Positions 12,000 to 25,090 of a stretch of DNA of 64,000 nt are shown one piece after another (position 1 is the first letter of the stretch; each line of letters begins with the position of its first letter). The DNA is from Polytrichum commune. Lineage: Eukaryota; Streptophyta; Polytrichopsida; Polytrichales; Polytrichaceae. Made by a program: the position numbers and the translations under genes. The notes below the pieces were generated by a model. That model saw nothing but the letters and a program-made list of their open reading frames with translations, searched no databases and had not been told where the DNA came from. The stretch is taken from the NCBI GenBank assembly GCA_950295325.1, contig OX485803.1, positions 74,043,554 through 74,107,553 of the forward strand, in the 5' to 3' direction.

Positions 12000-14090
12000 C
12001 ATGGCATTTGGAGGTAGCCTCCTTATAACTAGTGTGAGGAAGAATCTCATTGATGTAGCACCTTATTAGTGACCATGAAGAGGATGGTTATAACCCATAG
12101 CAATCATTCCTCGCATTTGGTATACTTAAGACCATAAAATGCTATGACATCTCGGTTTCTTGTTTATTAGCTCAAATCCTCCTCAAAAATGTTAGGTATG
12201 TTAACGGTAGGTGCCCGACTGTAGATTGCAGCTGCTCCGGAAGTAAAACTGGCTATGGCCTACAACAGGGCTCCTTGTTTTGGTTACCATACTCACAATC
12301 ATGTGACAAGATCCGGTTTTAACATAAAAGCATCAAGACATATTTGATGAACATGAAGCCTATTCGTAACATGTTCCATTATAGTGTGAGTGTGCGTAAT
12401 TGATGTGAAGGGCACTTCCAACATCAACTCTCATTTGTTTTTGTGTCCATCATAGACCACTTCATTCATAAACTACGGTTTTTGTTCATGAACATACGAA
12501 TTTATGCCCCATAAACAACTTGATATTAGCAGCTCATCATCCACTCTCCTCTCACCGGTTATGTAGTCCAATTTATGTGTCTTCTAAGTTGCACATACTT
12601 CTTGAGCATCATAAATTTCCCTGGCAAAGTTACTTGCTTCAAGGAGTCTGAAAGAATACTAATTCCTTACAAGTATGATTAACTTCAATTTCATCTATAC
12701 ACAACTTGTTTTGAATAATCACAACCGAGGACACGCAGGTGCGACGAACGCCATACCTTCCGATCCTGTCGGGGTTCAAGACTCTCGGCCAGCCCCAGAA
12801 AACGATTCTCTGTTAGTCTCTTACGAAAGCCTCCCGGGAAACTCTTTCTACGATATTTTGCGCTCACGACATGTAAAGGGAAACATGTCTAGTTCGACCA
12901 GGTGCGGTTCTAGATATCCTCTGAACAAATCTCCAACATCTCTGGCTCCACAATCGCCCTTGCAAGACCTAACAAAACCTAAGTCAAACATGGTCCAAAC
13001 ATTGAGAGTTGTCCACATATCCCACGTACCAAAGAACACCGCCCAAAATCCTCAGAACTGCAGCTGCAGCTAAAACATAACCTCACAGCAGTCCAGCTCC
13101 TCTCCTCTCCTGTCGATCGTCTCCTCGCCTCCTGCTGTCTGCACACAACCAATTTCGTGTCTGCACACAACCAAAGTGGGCTCATGCCCTTATGACACCA
13201 ATGGTTCGCGTTTCATTCACGTTCCAGATCACACCAACTTCGTCCGATTCCAGCCGTGAAATTGCTGGGATGCTGGCCCACCACTCTTCACACTATTACA
13301 GCCGGAGATGCCGAACGGATGGTGCCAGAACAAGGCACCGCTACCTCCTTTGTACGCTAAGGGAACTCGCCCTTTCCCAGAACTCGCCCTTTCCCAAGCT
13401 CCCTCCAATTAGCTTGGTCCACTTGCGTGAAAATCCTGGGACTATTTTTATACCCAACCTTTGCAGAATATTAGTGAATATATGACCGGCGAACGATTAG
13501 CAAACTTCAAGCCCCGAGATTCATCAGAACATGCATTAAAGACTGGACTGCGGCTGCAGACTGCGCACAGTGACCACTGTGCCAAATCTGCTATCTAGCT
13601 GAGTCACTGACTCGCCGCGTGTCTAATAAGAAACTAAATTTTGTTTCCGTAGGTGTCACTGGGTAGTCTTGATGACGTTTGTTGAAGGAAGCAAGACAAT
13701 GTAACAACTTGCCATTTGTTCTGTAAAATACCTTCCACTGTGTACTGTACCCATGAGGTGGGGTGTGGCGTAGGCTCACCGCATTCCTGCAGTCAGTCAG
13801 TCAGTCGGGAGTTGGTTAGTTCCCGACTGACGATGATCAGGTACATCTGCATTATAACTGAGCTTCCGTGATTCCAGCGCTGCAACGGGACTCATGAATC
13901 CCATCCCGACTGACCGGTTCGCACTCCTTCCCTCCCTCCTTCGCCGAAGGTAGCCTGTGAGGAGCAGGCTTGGGAGGGAGGCTGCGTGGATGACTGTGGA
14001 CACGTCTTCATCCACGTCGGTCACGGCGTGGATGACGCCATTCCATTCATCTATAAACAACTATTGCGGATTTGACTACTATAACACGTG
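12000..14090. other. GC-enriched block, possible 5' end of a minus-strand gene
   Basis: From about 12730 to 14060 the sequence is richer in G, C and CpG than its flanks, as around a promoter or first exon. Open frames occur on both strands (12675-13073 plus; 13797-14060 minus), but none has a recognisable domain. The block lies upstream of the minus-strand exon ending at 11371 and is a plausible site for its promoter. This is inference from composition and position only. Confidence 0.3.
13800..13831. repeat. Short perfect inverted repeat
   Basis: GTCAGTCGGGA (13800-13810) and its complement TCCCGACTGAC (13821-13831) surround a 10-base loop. They are preceded by four CAGT units. It could form a small hairpin. 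Nearby 13905-13915 carries another TCCCGACTGAC, so the motif may be a repeat end. Confidence 0.7.
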
Positions 14091-15081
14091 AGGGTGGGCC
14101 ATGGAAAGTCGACTAAGTTCATTCTACCTCAATGTGATCATTGATTCATTGTGATGATCTTGGTCTAAAGTTAGATTAATATCCTTTAATGACCCTTATC
14201 GGAGTATAAATTTTGGAAGGTTGGATGTGGATGCAAATGAATGCCATTTTTTTAAAAATAGTATTGATTGTGGTAATAGAATAAGGGGGTGGGGGGGGGG
14301 GGATGGATAAAAATTCCCATAAGCAGATTTTCCTCTGTGTTTTTTAATTAGAATTTTGAAAATTTGTGTGCAACTGATCAATGAAAACAAAAATATTGAT
14401 CTAAAAGAACTTTAAATTGATACAAACAAGTTTTCTTCACAAAGTTCTTACATCATGGGCTTTGCAAATTTCTTTTAACAAAGGATGAGTATTGTATGTT
14501 ATTATGTGAAAAATGCTTGGGCCTTTAGAGGTAATTCAACTCTATAAGATGAAATGTAAAAAAAATACATAGATATAGGGACTGCTATTCTGGAGTGTCC
14601 ATAGAATATGTTAGAGTCCATGAATGGGCCCTTGATGTAGCTCCATTTCATTTAAGTTACACTAATCCTGAGGGCCTATCAATTGAAAAATTGGATTTCT
14701 ATTTCCCATGGTACGGCCTTTGGACAACTTTCAAGGGCCCTTATAAATTTATGGTCACGGATCTTTGTCATGTGTGAAGTGACCCTAAAGCATGAACCAC
14801 CTTTCCATGGGATATTGGAGAATGGTGGAATGATTACGGGGATGCTTGTCAACACTGCGTCCTCCCCACCATTCACAAATGACATCATTATTTAGAACCA
14901 TTCGGATCACCATTACCTCGGACTTGAGACTACATTGTTTTGTCTAATTAGTGTGGGTTACAATTCATAGTTATGTGTTGTTATAAATTTCTACTGACAT
15001 AATCATTGTTTTACCAACTAAGTTATATCATATTCTTTGGTGTGCACACTAAGTGTTTATTCTATGTGGGTAAGAAATGAT
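14091..15081. other. AT-rich intergenic DNA with a Harbinger-like end
   Basis: Mostly unassigned. At 14772-14785 the sequence TGTGAAGTGACCC followed by TAA matches the right terminus of the TAA-flanked MITE family seen at 54526, 61991 and 62919. No left partner was found, so only a remnant is claimed. Confidence 0.4.
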
Positions 15082-15089
15082 ACTCTTAG

Positions 15090-15714
15090 CTCAGGGAAGT
15101 CACTAGTGAAAATCGTAGAAACAATGTGCGATAAAAAATAAGGTCTAATATATTCATTGTAGATCAATTTTGCAAAAAATGTACATATAATATAGGGGGT
15201 TTTAAAATAATGAAACATGTCTACATGTAAAATACCATCACATATTATGGCCTCTTTTATTTAGACAGTTTATGTAAAATAGCGTGGAAACAATTACTAA
15301 GGGTAGCGGGTCTAGGGTAGGGTTTGTGCTAGTGGATGAAAAGATGTAATTTCTTGTCGAAAAAGCTTGGATGGATGACTTTGCAGGTTGGTTGGCTTGA
15401 ATGTTACTGAACCAACGCATCCAATGTGGAGTTAATGTTCTCTACGTACGTGTTGGGAGGGAAATTTCAACGTGTTGTTTGAATTGCAATCTTCTTTCCA
15501 ATTTTCTTTCATAGTATAAGTAAAATAAGGTATATTTAAATGATTCCCCCAAAAAATTATAATTATTGATAAGGTGTATCAAAATACAAGCATTTACCTT
15601 TATTTTGAAAAATACCATACCTTATAATATTTTATGCAAGGTAAATAGGCTCCTAATAAATAAGTCTTGAGCGCACGTGTATGCATTAATATAAGAGGGA
15701 GTGACCTCCCCGAG
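15090..15714. mobile_element. hAT-like non-autonomous element, copy 2
   Basis: This 625-bp copy is closely similar to 4744-5372 in the same orientation. The left end is CTCAGGGAAGTCACT and the right end AGTGACCTCCCCGAG. It is flanked by an 8-bp duplication matching at 7 of 8 positions (ACTCTTAG at 15082-15089, GCTCTTAG at 15715-15722). The insertion site differs from copy 1, which shows independent transposition and not segmental duplication. No coding capacity. Confidence 0.82.
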
Positions 15715-15898
15715 GCTCTTAGTAGAATGTTAAAGCATTTCATAACTCCAAATGGTAACACACACTAATTAAACAAAATGGTGTACCTAGCACTACATTT
15801 TGAAATAGAAAAGAAAGCCTTTCTCAAATGGACTTGTAGACATGACACTCTAATAGAAAGAGTGGTTCATTTTCAACTATATTGTTAGGTCAAAATTG

Positions 15899-15919
15899 GT
15901 AGATAGATAGATAGATAGA
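15899..15919 (+). repeat. (GATA)n microsatellite
   Basis: Five tetranucleotide units of AGAT/GATA. Nothing suggests a function. Confidence 0.85.
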
Positions 15920-16771
15920 AATGGCAACGTCCTGGGAAGCAAGCCTAAAGGAAGAATCACATTTGCATGTAGGCAAAAGTGGTTAAGTGTAATATCTATA
16001 GTGATTGGGATAATTGGCCAACGATTAGGAGATAATAGTTTTGCCTTGGAGTGATGATGGTTCACATTCATATTTGAGATAGTCCTTGAGGTGAAGGTAT
16101 TTTAGTTTCTTTTCCATGAGGTGGAAGTAGTACTATTCTTGAGCTAGAAAGGCTTGCTTGAGAACACTGATCAAATATGATTTTTGGTGGCATTGGGATG
16201 TCATGCGACCTTTCCCAATGTGATAGATCCCATGATGCCTTCCAATCGGTTCTCATTTTGTGGCAAGATTCAAATCCTTGTTCAACCAACATTTCAATGT
16301 CGAGAAAGTGAAGATGCTCGACTAACTAACCAAGAGGAGGATAGTGAGCTACACTTTATGGGGAAGAGCATATAATTTCATAGAAATAATGCCAACGATA
16401 TATGGTGGGATGTCAAAGAGCATCAAAATGCATCGGCCTCATGTTTATCCCGCCCAAAACAAAAACCCCAACCTCACCTAGAAATACTAGATATGGGGAA
16501 GAATAGAAATTGGAAGACGTAAGTGTTTCCATTGGACACATTACTTTGACATGTCATCATGGCCATATGGTAACAACCTTAGGCCTTCATTCACACAACT
16601 AGAAATCTTCCTTTGTGGCAAATAAATACAAAAGTTTAGTGGTTCTAGGATGCATGGTCTGAATGACCCTAAACTACCGGGTGATAGTGGAGAGGTACTC
16701 ATTTTCGAATGAAGTGGTTGGCAGTTCAACTCATGCAATGAAATCTTCTCTCTCCTTGACAGAAAGAACTA

Positions 16772-17109
16772 CACTAAATAGGTAGATTAGTGTTGGAAAC
16801 GCTAATAGTCGACGAAAACGCTAAATGTAAATTGTCTCTATAGTGTTAGAACACTAAATGTCAACTCTAACACTATTTGTACCAAGTAGTAACTTTAAAT
16901 ATTTACATGAGCGCATTTAGTGTTAGATGATATTTTGTAAATCTTGGAATGAAGAATTGAAGGAAGAAGAATATGAGAACCTCGTAAAAGGTATAATTTG
17001 TTCAAACCCTATTCAAACGCTAATTGTAATATCAGTTGAAAATTAGTGTTTTAGGTAACTATTGCATCTAACACTAATCTTCATCTGACACTAATCTACC
17101 TATTTAGTG
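16772..17109. mobile_element. Stowaway-like MITE, copy 1
   Basis: The terminal inverted repeats begin CACTAAATAGG and extend with further inverted similarity (ATTAGTGTTGG near the left end, CTAACACTAATC near the right). The element is flanked by TA on both sides (16770-16771 and 17110-17111). It is 338 bp and non-coding. TA duplication with a small AT-rich body fits Tc1/mariner-derived Stowaway MITEs. Relatives with the same ends lie at 54520-55693 and 55814-56159. CACTAAA ends also resemble CACTA termini, but no 3-bp direct duplication is found. Confidence 0.7.
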
Positions 17110-17688
17110 TAGCTAGGTAGGTAGGAAGTCAAGGGCCCACTCACCGCAAGGTAGGCAGTAAACCCCGCCCTACACCAAGAAGATTCTTGAGCAAGGTAGG
17201 GCCAACGAGCTCGAATTCACATCGGATTGCCCGATGTTGGTTATTTCTTCATTTATTTATAGGATGCAACCATAGGTTATAGCATGACAAGAAAACAAAG
17301 GGATATCAACGATGAGTCATACAAACCATTTCACTTTGGGTTTAGATGTGGAATTTGTGTGACACATAATGTGTTAGACATGGCAAGAAGGAGCCAACCT
17401 AACTTAGTGCTTTTGGGCCGAAAGTCCTCAAATTTGGCAACGGGAGAAGAATCCTATTGGCAATGGTTACTTTTCCATGCCACCTTGTGGAAGTTCTTGG
17501 CCCAGAACTTTCGATCACCTATTGGATGTAGAAAAGGTCCTTAGCACGGCATCGAAAATTGACATCCCATGTTAATTAAAGTGGCCTCCGTGTCATGTTG
17601 CAGGAAGCTACTGCCATAGGCTGATACCAGGTTGGGCGGAAAGTAATGCAAAATAATTGAGCCTAAATTTTTGGTAATTATTAGGTTA

Positions 17689-17796
17689 GGGCCATTTACA
17701 CACAAGTCTAAAGGCCCATGACCATTGCGAAGTAAGAGCTCTCATTGGTCAAAAAAGAGGAAACCGTCCAAGTTCACTTTACACTAGGAGGTGAAG
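17689..17796. mobile_element. Left end of a Harbinger-like MITE cut by the element at 17797
   Basis: After TTA (17686-17688) the sequence GGGCCATTTACACACAAG, followed by GGCCCATGACCATTGC, matches the terminus of the element ending at 63420 (RC: GGGCCACTTCACAGACGAG, then GGGCCCGTGACCATTGC). The element is interrupted by the Mutator-like insertion at 17797. A right end beyond 20022 could not be recognised. Confidence 0.5.
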
Positions 17797-20013
17797 TCAA
17801 GTCCCTGGTTGAGGCATAAAGCCGGCAAGGGATGGAGGGCAACGAATATGAGTCGTCCTCTCTCTACGCATAGGATTCAAACCACATTTCCACTTTTTGG
17901 GTCGCCTGAACGCCTGCCCGGCTTGTTGCCCGATTGTATATAAGACCAATGATCGGGGAGATTTTTGGGCATAACCGGTTGAGATCTTAGTGTTTGCAAG
18001 TCCAAGGGGTGGCATGTTGACATCTTCTGGTTTTCATTTCTTAAATTGGGATATATTTTGTAAATCGGTAATTTCTAAAATGATCGGTAATTTCCTTGTA
18101 GTCTTGAACTTCAACCGGTTATTTCTCAAATTCAACCGGTTCATCTATAACTAATTGTTGGTTCTCCTCGACCATAGTATAAGACGGGTATGTGGTCACA
18201 CTAGGGGAACTTGCAGCTCCACAAGACAAGGTGGACGGGTCTTAAATGGTTACTTCTTCTCCAACTAGCATGCGTCTCCTAGGGTATGGAACACGCGACT
18301 AGCACGAGATGGTTAGCAAATCTAAATCAAAGTTGCATCCACTTTCCTCTTAATTTTGGAGCTCGTATGAACAAAGATATCATTATCAAATAAAACTTTT
18401 TCCGCACTCATTATATGGTCATCCCCCTCACCCATACACACACAAAGACAACCATGTTGACTATTGCGCTTACAATGGTTATTCAATTGTATTGGACACA
18501 TGTCTTCTTGGTATCCATTTTTCAGGCCTCATCACACCACTCCGCACCGCATACCATTCAAATATAGGTGTCCAGTTAAGATAAGTAACCAAATTAGGCA
18601 CGGAAAATGTTTTTCTCTGGTTAACTATCGTGAGTCATAAAGGTTGTCACTTTGATTCTCAACATCGGATTTGACATGCAAAAACTATAAAATCTCAAGT
18701 GAAAGTACACTTGTCTTTAATCTTAGGAACTATGCATTGCCAAAGTTTAGTTCACCTCGAGACATGAATTTTCTCTCATTTGTAGGGTTATTTTGACAAT
18801 GTTCTTTTCATTCTTTTGAAATTTTGCCTTTCTTGTGCATTATAGTGTACTCCCAAATGAAGAAAAATATGTAATTTATTATCTTCATTGATAAAATAAG
18901 CAAAATTTTTTCAATGCTACAAAGTAGGTCGTCAAAAAGTGCTCCTGATACCATTGTTTGGCTCTTTTTCAATTTGGACAAATCTATGAACTTACATTAG
19001 GAATTTCAAGGACCAACACAAAGAAATATCCCAATGGAAAATTTCAGGAAGAAATTACATGATTGGACAACACTTTACGGAATAATGCATCAACAAAGAG
19101 TTTATTTGAACTCAAGATATGGATTTTTCCCCCTTTTGGAGGATCATTATCACAATGATCCATATATCCTTTTGAGAGATTCATTTTTGTATATTATACT
19201 GTACTCCAAAATGAAGCAGAATATGTAATTTATTACTGTGATTGATCATATTAGAAATTTGTTCTTAGTGTTACGAAGTAAGTCATCAAAAGTTGCTCCC
19301 GCGACCAACTCCTTGGCTATTCCTCAATTTGGACAATTGTATGAACCTAAAATGAGGAATTTGAAATACCAACACAAACAAATATTCATATGACACACTT
19401 TCAAATAAGTTAAAATAAAATCATTGGCAACCACCTCAAGCAACAATGCATCATCAAGGTTTAGTCGACCACAATGAAAGATAACTTTATGGATCATCCA
19501 GACATTATAATTCAATTGAGATTAGGTGACATCTATTGAACTAGTTGGAGAAGAAGTAACCATTTAAGACCCATCCACCTTGTCTTGTGGAGTTGCAAGT
19601 TTCCCTAGTGTGACCACATACCCATCTTATACTATGATCGAGGAGAACCAACATTTAGTTATAGATAAACCGGTTGAATTTGAGAAATAACCAGTTGAAG
19701 TTCAAGACTGCAAGGAAATTATTGATCATTTTAGAAATTACTGATTTGCAAAATATACCCCAATTTAAGAAAAGAAAACCAGAAGATGTCAACATGCCAC
19801 CCCTTGGACTTGCAAACACTAAGATCTCAAATGGTTATGCCCAAAAATCTCCCCGATCATTGGTCTTATATACAATCAGGCAGCAAGCCGGGCAAGTGTT
19901 CGGGCGACCCAAAAAGTGAAAATGTGATTTGAATCCTACGCGTGGAGAGAGGACGACTCGGATTCGCTTGCCCTCCATCCTTGGCCGGCTTTATGCCTCA
20001 ACCAGGGACTTGG
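17797..20013. mobile_element. Mutator-like element with ~450-bp terminal inverted repeats
   Basis: The arms 17797-18245 and about 19560-20013 are inverted copies of one another, starting TCAAGTCCCTGGTTGAGG on the left and CCAAGTCCCTGGTTGAGG (RC) on the right. The flanks carry a 9-bp target duplication with one mismatch (GAGGTGAAG at 17788-17796, GAGGTGATG at 20014-20022). Long arms and a 9-bp duplication are typical of Mutator-like elements (family knowledge). The 1.3-kb middle has no transposase. It contains a direct duplication of about 270 bp (about 18760-19025 and 19110-19385). Translations of the two arms look alike only because of the inverted repeat; they are not genes. Confidence 0.8.
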
Positions 20014-20389
20014 GAGGTGATGGCCTAAAGGCCCAATGAAAAGTTTGTGGATGAAAAGTCTACATGGAGCCCTACATGGCACGTTGTGGATTAAGGTGCA
20101 TGATCTGTCGGAATTTGCATCAAGCCAACCTTCAAGAGGTAATGCTTGATGCAAATTCCGGCAAACCCTAGCGGTGAAACATGTGTCGGTGGTTGCCATG
20201 GTAATTTTAATTTTTTTTCCAACATTAATTTTTTCAAGACATAGTAGTTAAAAGAGAGGCAGAGGATTGTCTCTTTCAATTGCCCACAAATCATAGTGTT
20301 TGAAGCTTGTTGTATGTGTGATTGTAGTAGAGTTTTTTTTATTCAATTTTTTTTTGAATAATTTTTCCGTTAATGACGAGTTTTTTGTG

Positions 20390-22090
20390 AATTGGGAATG
20401 ATTGTAAAACCCAACAATGAAGCCAAAATTCTCTTTGGATGTCATACAATCAACCACAATTTGGGTTGCACGGTCCCTCATTAGGAAGTCAAAATTTCAA
20501 TAATTCTCACATGTTTAATGATGTAGATGTAGAAATGATTGGATCGCAAATGATACACAATATAGAAGGTAGTAGAAATATAAGCATGAGAGGAGAGGCA
20601 GAAGAATCTACTAGGAAAGAAGATTATCTAGGCAAGAAAAAGAGAGGTAGGCCATCGGTTTAGAAATCAAAAGGAGCACCGAAGAAGGCCAAATTTGAGG
20701 AAATCAAATTGGGAGATTCAGAAGGTGATGAGTAGGCCCCTATTAAATGCCCAAATTATGAGATTGAAACCCTCATAACCATTCGTAGTGAGATAGAAGA
20801 AAAATTTACAGAATCAGAAGAAAATAGAAAGAAAAAAAATGTATGAAGTAATATAATTGATGTTGATTAAAAAAATTGATTGAATCATTGAAAATGCAAA
20901 AAATAAATTAAAAATATATATTGGACCAATTAGGCCTCAACATAACAGTCACATATTCGGAATCGAATTTTTTACTTCTTGGTTATGGTCCAACTCCTTA
21001 GAGGTGCTTTAAACCACATAGTTTCTTCCATCAAGTTGACAAGATTTATGTTATATTCTACTTAATCCAATTGTCCTTTATTCTAAATTTCAATGGTTGT
21101 ATGTGGACATGAATAAATGTGTGGATCAAACTTCATACTTATATGGTTTCTATTTTGTACAATTATAGAAGAACTTAGTTGACATGTAAGAACACATACA
21201 AGAAATATGTTGATGTAATATAAAATTCACAAATATATGAATAAAATTTCATATCATGATAGATGTGAATGCCAATTTCATGGGCAGAAGAATAGGTGGA
21301 ATGACCAATGTACAAATATTATCAATCAAATGTCAATAAGTGCTCAATAAAATGATGAACACTATAGTATTGAAGAAATATAACAAAATTCACCTCCAAA
21401 TACTATGAAAGGAAAGAAAACTTCAAAACAAGATCAAAGATTTTTGGAATAAGTAGTTAACAATTCATCTCTTTTGATTGCATCTTTTAAAGCTACAACA
21501 GGTTTACTAAAAAATATGGATGGTCATATAACAATCTTAGTCTATAAATTGTAATCATACACCTCAGAATTCAGTATAAAATTTAGAATTTATAAAATTC
21601 AATATCTATATCCTAGAATTTAAAGTTGAAATCTTTCTAAAACTTCATCTACTACATTGATTTGACTATTGCTTCATGTATTTTTGTAGCCTCCAATAGT
21701 AAATCTTTATTTTTTTCCATTTTTTTTATCAAAAAAAATTTCAGTGTTGTTGTCGACCTCTTTTGTTCTTTATGCATTAATTTTTGTAATACCAATTTTT
21801 TTTAATTTCATCTATAGCTACTATTACAACCCTCATTTTTTCTTCAGCTCTCGATGATCTATTTTCTATTCGTCTTTCTAAGAGTATTTTTGTTTCTTCT
21901 ATCTATTTCATATCAAATTTATCCATGTTAATTGTACACATATTGTGTAGTACAATATTTATAGCAACAATTTATTTTCTAACCCTTCAAATTCTCTGCA
22001 TAAACTTTGAATGGGTTGTAAATACATAGTCACACTGGATATGCACAATATTTAATTATAAAATAAAATCATTTTTAATGCAATATCTCC
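20390..22090 (+). pseudogene. Remnant of a transposase-associated gene with AT-hook-like motif
   Basis: A plus-strand frame (20439-20663, continuing with stops to about 20850) encodes an N/S-rich stretch, then KKKRGRPSV, an AT-hook-like core, followed by charged, coiled-coil-like sequence. A minus-strand stretch near 21800-21950 also reads as a charged helix but is broken by stops. The rest is very AT-rich. This was the target region into which element A inserted. The original gene is not recognised; a decayed transposon accessory protein is my best guess. Confidence 0.3.
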
Positions 22091-22097
22091 CAACTTT

Positions 22098-22540
22098 CAC
22101 TAGAAGAATTCTAGCTATCAACGACTATGCTTATGACTCTAATACCAATCGTAAAGGACCACAATGACTATATATGTTTTAGTTATTATGGACGAGTTGT
22201 AACGGATACATAGTTGTTCCGGACATGACGTGGATGCCACGTCAACTTCATCCAAATCTGACCATCGTGAGGTGTCATTGCCATGTGGCTCCGACATGGC
22301 TGACATCGTTGACTAGGCAGCCATGTCACTACGCTATGTGGCAAGGGATACAATGATATGGCGTCCACATCATGAAGTAATATAATCTTACGTGGACAAT
22401 ATACTAGTGCCAGGTCACCAATAGAATTACTCATTTCCTATTTTAAAGCGCATTTTTGCAACAACTGTCATTAACTCATTTGTACACGTGGTGGTGCCCA
22501 TCCATTTAAATAATGCCACGTGTGAGACTTTTTAGTTGTT
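22098..22540 (+). repeat. Type-1 terminal region of element A
   Basis: The first ~340 bp align with the reverse complement of 43130-43468. Landmarks are CACTAGAAGAAT, TCGTAAAGGAC (22150), TTAGTTATTATGGAC, AGTTGTAACGGA and CTTCATCCAAAT. The region carries many short motifs, including several CCACGTGTCG-like blocks (ACACGTG, GCCACGT). In CACTA elements such subterminal motifs bind TnpA (family knowledge); binding here is inferred. Confidence 0.85.
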
Positions 22541-23260
22541 CTATAGTCGAGGGTGGACACTTGTTGGCCACGTACAAAACATGTGGCATTCATGTTGTGT
22601 ACTCCGATGCCAATTCATTTTGCATAAGAGTCCACGTGTCTATTGCTTGGTCTGACACGTGTATTGAGGGTGTACCATACCGTGCCATGTTGGCATCATT
22701 TGAGTCATATGTTGCTCATTGATTATATTGGCTACATATGACATGTCGGCACATTATTCGACAACTAGAGTTCAGAGTCGACACGCTCACTAGTCGAGTA
22801 GGGTTTGGTGTAGTTGACACATGTACACGAGGTGTGTTGATGTGACAAATCGACGACTCGAAATATATTTAATTATGACTACGAGTATTTTCATGGAAAG
22901 CATATATTTGTTATAATCTGGTTGGCAGGTAGTCCTTACTACATCATTCAACAATTTATGTATCAACTTAACGGGTGATACACATATGTTTGCCCTAATT
23001 CGAAATGACACAACTCATTCAAACACCCACATTACTGCAATCCTTGGAGGGTACATGCACTGTGTGAGGAAAGTGTGTTCAATACATACAATCAACGCCA
23101 CATGACTCATTCAAAATGCCTTGGAAATGTGCACTTCTACATTCGAATAATCCTTTAAGTTGAATCTGCCAATCCCTACCTCGTCCAATGGTATGTTCAT
23201 GTAGCTTTACCCTACACCCCACTCATGTATATAAAACCTGTAAACTATGCCTATCTACCC

Positions 23261-24376
23261 CTAAGCTTTCATATGCTTTTGGCTCCATAACACACTACCA
23301 CCTATCACATCTTTTACCAAAAATCGATCCCCTCCTGCATGTGGATGCATGAGAGGTGCATCATCTATTTGAGCATGTGTAACATCAACCTTGTAGAAAA
23401 ATTGGGGAATTGGTTTAAAATGAAATTTATCAACCCCCCAAACACCACTTATCTTGCCTGATGCTACTATCTGCCGCGGATTCTTAAAATCCATCAACTG
23501 CACAACATGTTCAAAGTAAAACTGCCCCAACCCAAAATCCACAACATACACTTCAACATATATTCTTCACATACAACAAACACATGGCACCACCACCCAA
23601 TGCTTAACATGTCTACCAACATAGACATCATGCACCTAAACAAATTACAAACTTCAAATGCTAAGGAGTCAATTTGGAGTCAAGGATTTACCCTTTGCAC
23701 ATTGGGCCCTTCAATGATTGTGTTGTCCACTGCTTTCACTGTCCTCGTTCGTAGTTCGATCCCTTGACTTATATGCACACAAACCCATATACACCAATAA
23801 GTCAACTTCAATCTAACATATGTGAGGGGACATTCCACAATGTGAAGTAGTAGCTCACAAGTCCCCTCACTTGACAACTTAGGATGTCCTGACATGTTTG
23901 AGTTTGAAAGTTTGATCTTTGAGCTTTGGATCGTCCTTCCAGCCGCATCTACATTTGGAACATCTTCAACTCCATGTTTCGTATCCAGTAACACCCTACG
24001 AAAATGTTGAACATCAGGACTACCAACTAGGCTCTCTAGAAGAGGCCACAAATGTTCAAGCCAATGTTTGCAGATGAAATACAACCACTAAACTGCACCA
24101 TTGGCACCAAGGGAATGAACCAGAAATTAATTAGTTGAAGTGTAAAATAGGTACACACACTGTACAAGTGGACTTCAATCCCAATATAACAACCATGTAT
24201 CATCAGCCCACAAATAAGATATCTTCTTCCATATCACCCCCACGGCATCATCATATTTCATATATGACTCAATATTCAAGTAAGAACAATTCAAACTTAC
24301 AATTTTTTCTGGTGTCTTCAATATCTGCCTTGCTCGATTTCTTTTTGTAGCAATGTATCCAAGGTCCTCAACGCTA
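23261..24376 (-). pseudogene. Truncated tnpA-FCP1 gene of element A
   Basis: Three homologous pieces of the element B gene remain on the minus strand. 24301-24376 matches the basic exon (ATKRNRARQILKTPEK, ending at a GTAAGT donor). 23680-24084 matches the end of the FCP1-like domain and its tail (LWPLLESLVGSPDVQHF, then SSKIKLSNSNMSGHP). 23261-23551 matches the final module (GLGQFYFEHVVQL, then SGVWGVDKFHFKPIPQFFY). The DNA-binding exons and the first two thirds of the FCP1-like domain are deleted. The tail frames are open where B has two TAG stops. A start and a coherent spliced frame are lacking, so I call it a pseudogene. Confidence 0.75.
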
Positions 24377-24699
24377 TCTACAATAGGAAACCATTAAGCA
24401 ACAATAAGCTAGACCAGGAGTACCAGAAGGGTGAAACACATCACTGACTTAGGTTGAGAAATGATTATGCACACTACATCCACAAAAAAGGAGCAGATTC
24501 ACTTGAATCACATACACACCAACGCATTATAATTTGATCTAAACCCTAAACCAACACCCTAAACATCCCTACCACAAGGCGGCCCCTAAATTTGATGATG
24601 TTTAAGTAAATTTGATGCGAAGGGATGCATATTACGTCTTTTTTAGTCAATTTCTGTACAACACATTTTGAAACATAGAAAAACAGTCATTTAGGAAGA

Positions 24700-25090
24700 T
24701 GCCCTCAAACCGATTAAAGTGAAATCTGCTCCTTTTTTGTGAAATTTGAAATTTGAAATAACCGATTCAAGTGAATCTGCTCCTTTGGTTCAATGTGAAT
24801 CAGATGCCCTCAAACCAATTCTGAAATTTGAATCAGATTCACATTGATTCTGAATCTGAAATCTGTGAATCTGAAACTTGAAATCTGAATCTGTGAATCT
24901 GAAATTTGTGATTCACAGATTCACAGATTCACAGAATCTAAAACTTGAAATCAGATTCACAGATTCACAGAATCTAAAACTTGAAATCGGATTCACAGAT
25001 TCAAACATTGAAATTTGAATCAGATTCACATTGAATAACCGATTCAAGTGAATCTGAAATTTGTGAAATCTGAAATTTGAAATAACAATC
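24700..25090. repeat. Cluster of short GAATCTGAAATTTG-type repeats in element A
   Basis: AATCTGAAATTTG, AACCGATTCAAGTGAATC and CAGATTCACAGATTCAC recur many times in direct and inverted orientation. The segment can fold on itself. It has no counterpart that I can see in element B, so it probably arose after the two copies separated. Confidence 0.75.

Noticed and set aside
17797-20013. Two similar proteins (17797-18015 minus, 19674-19919 plus)
   Set aside because: They are translations of the two arms of an inverted repeat, not genes.
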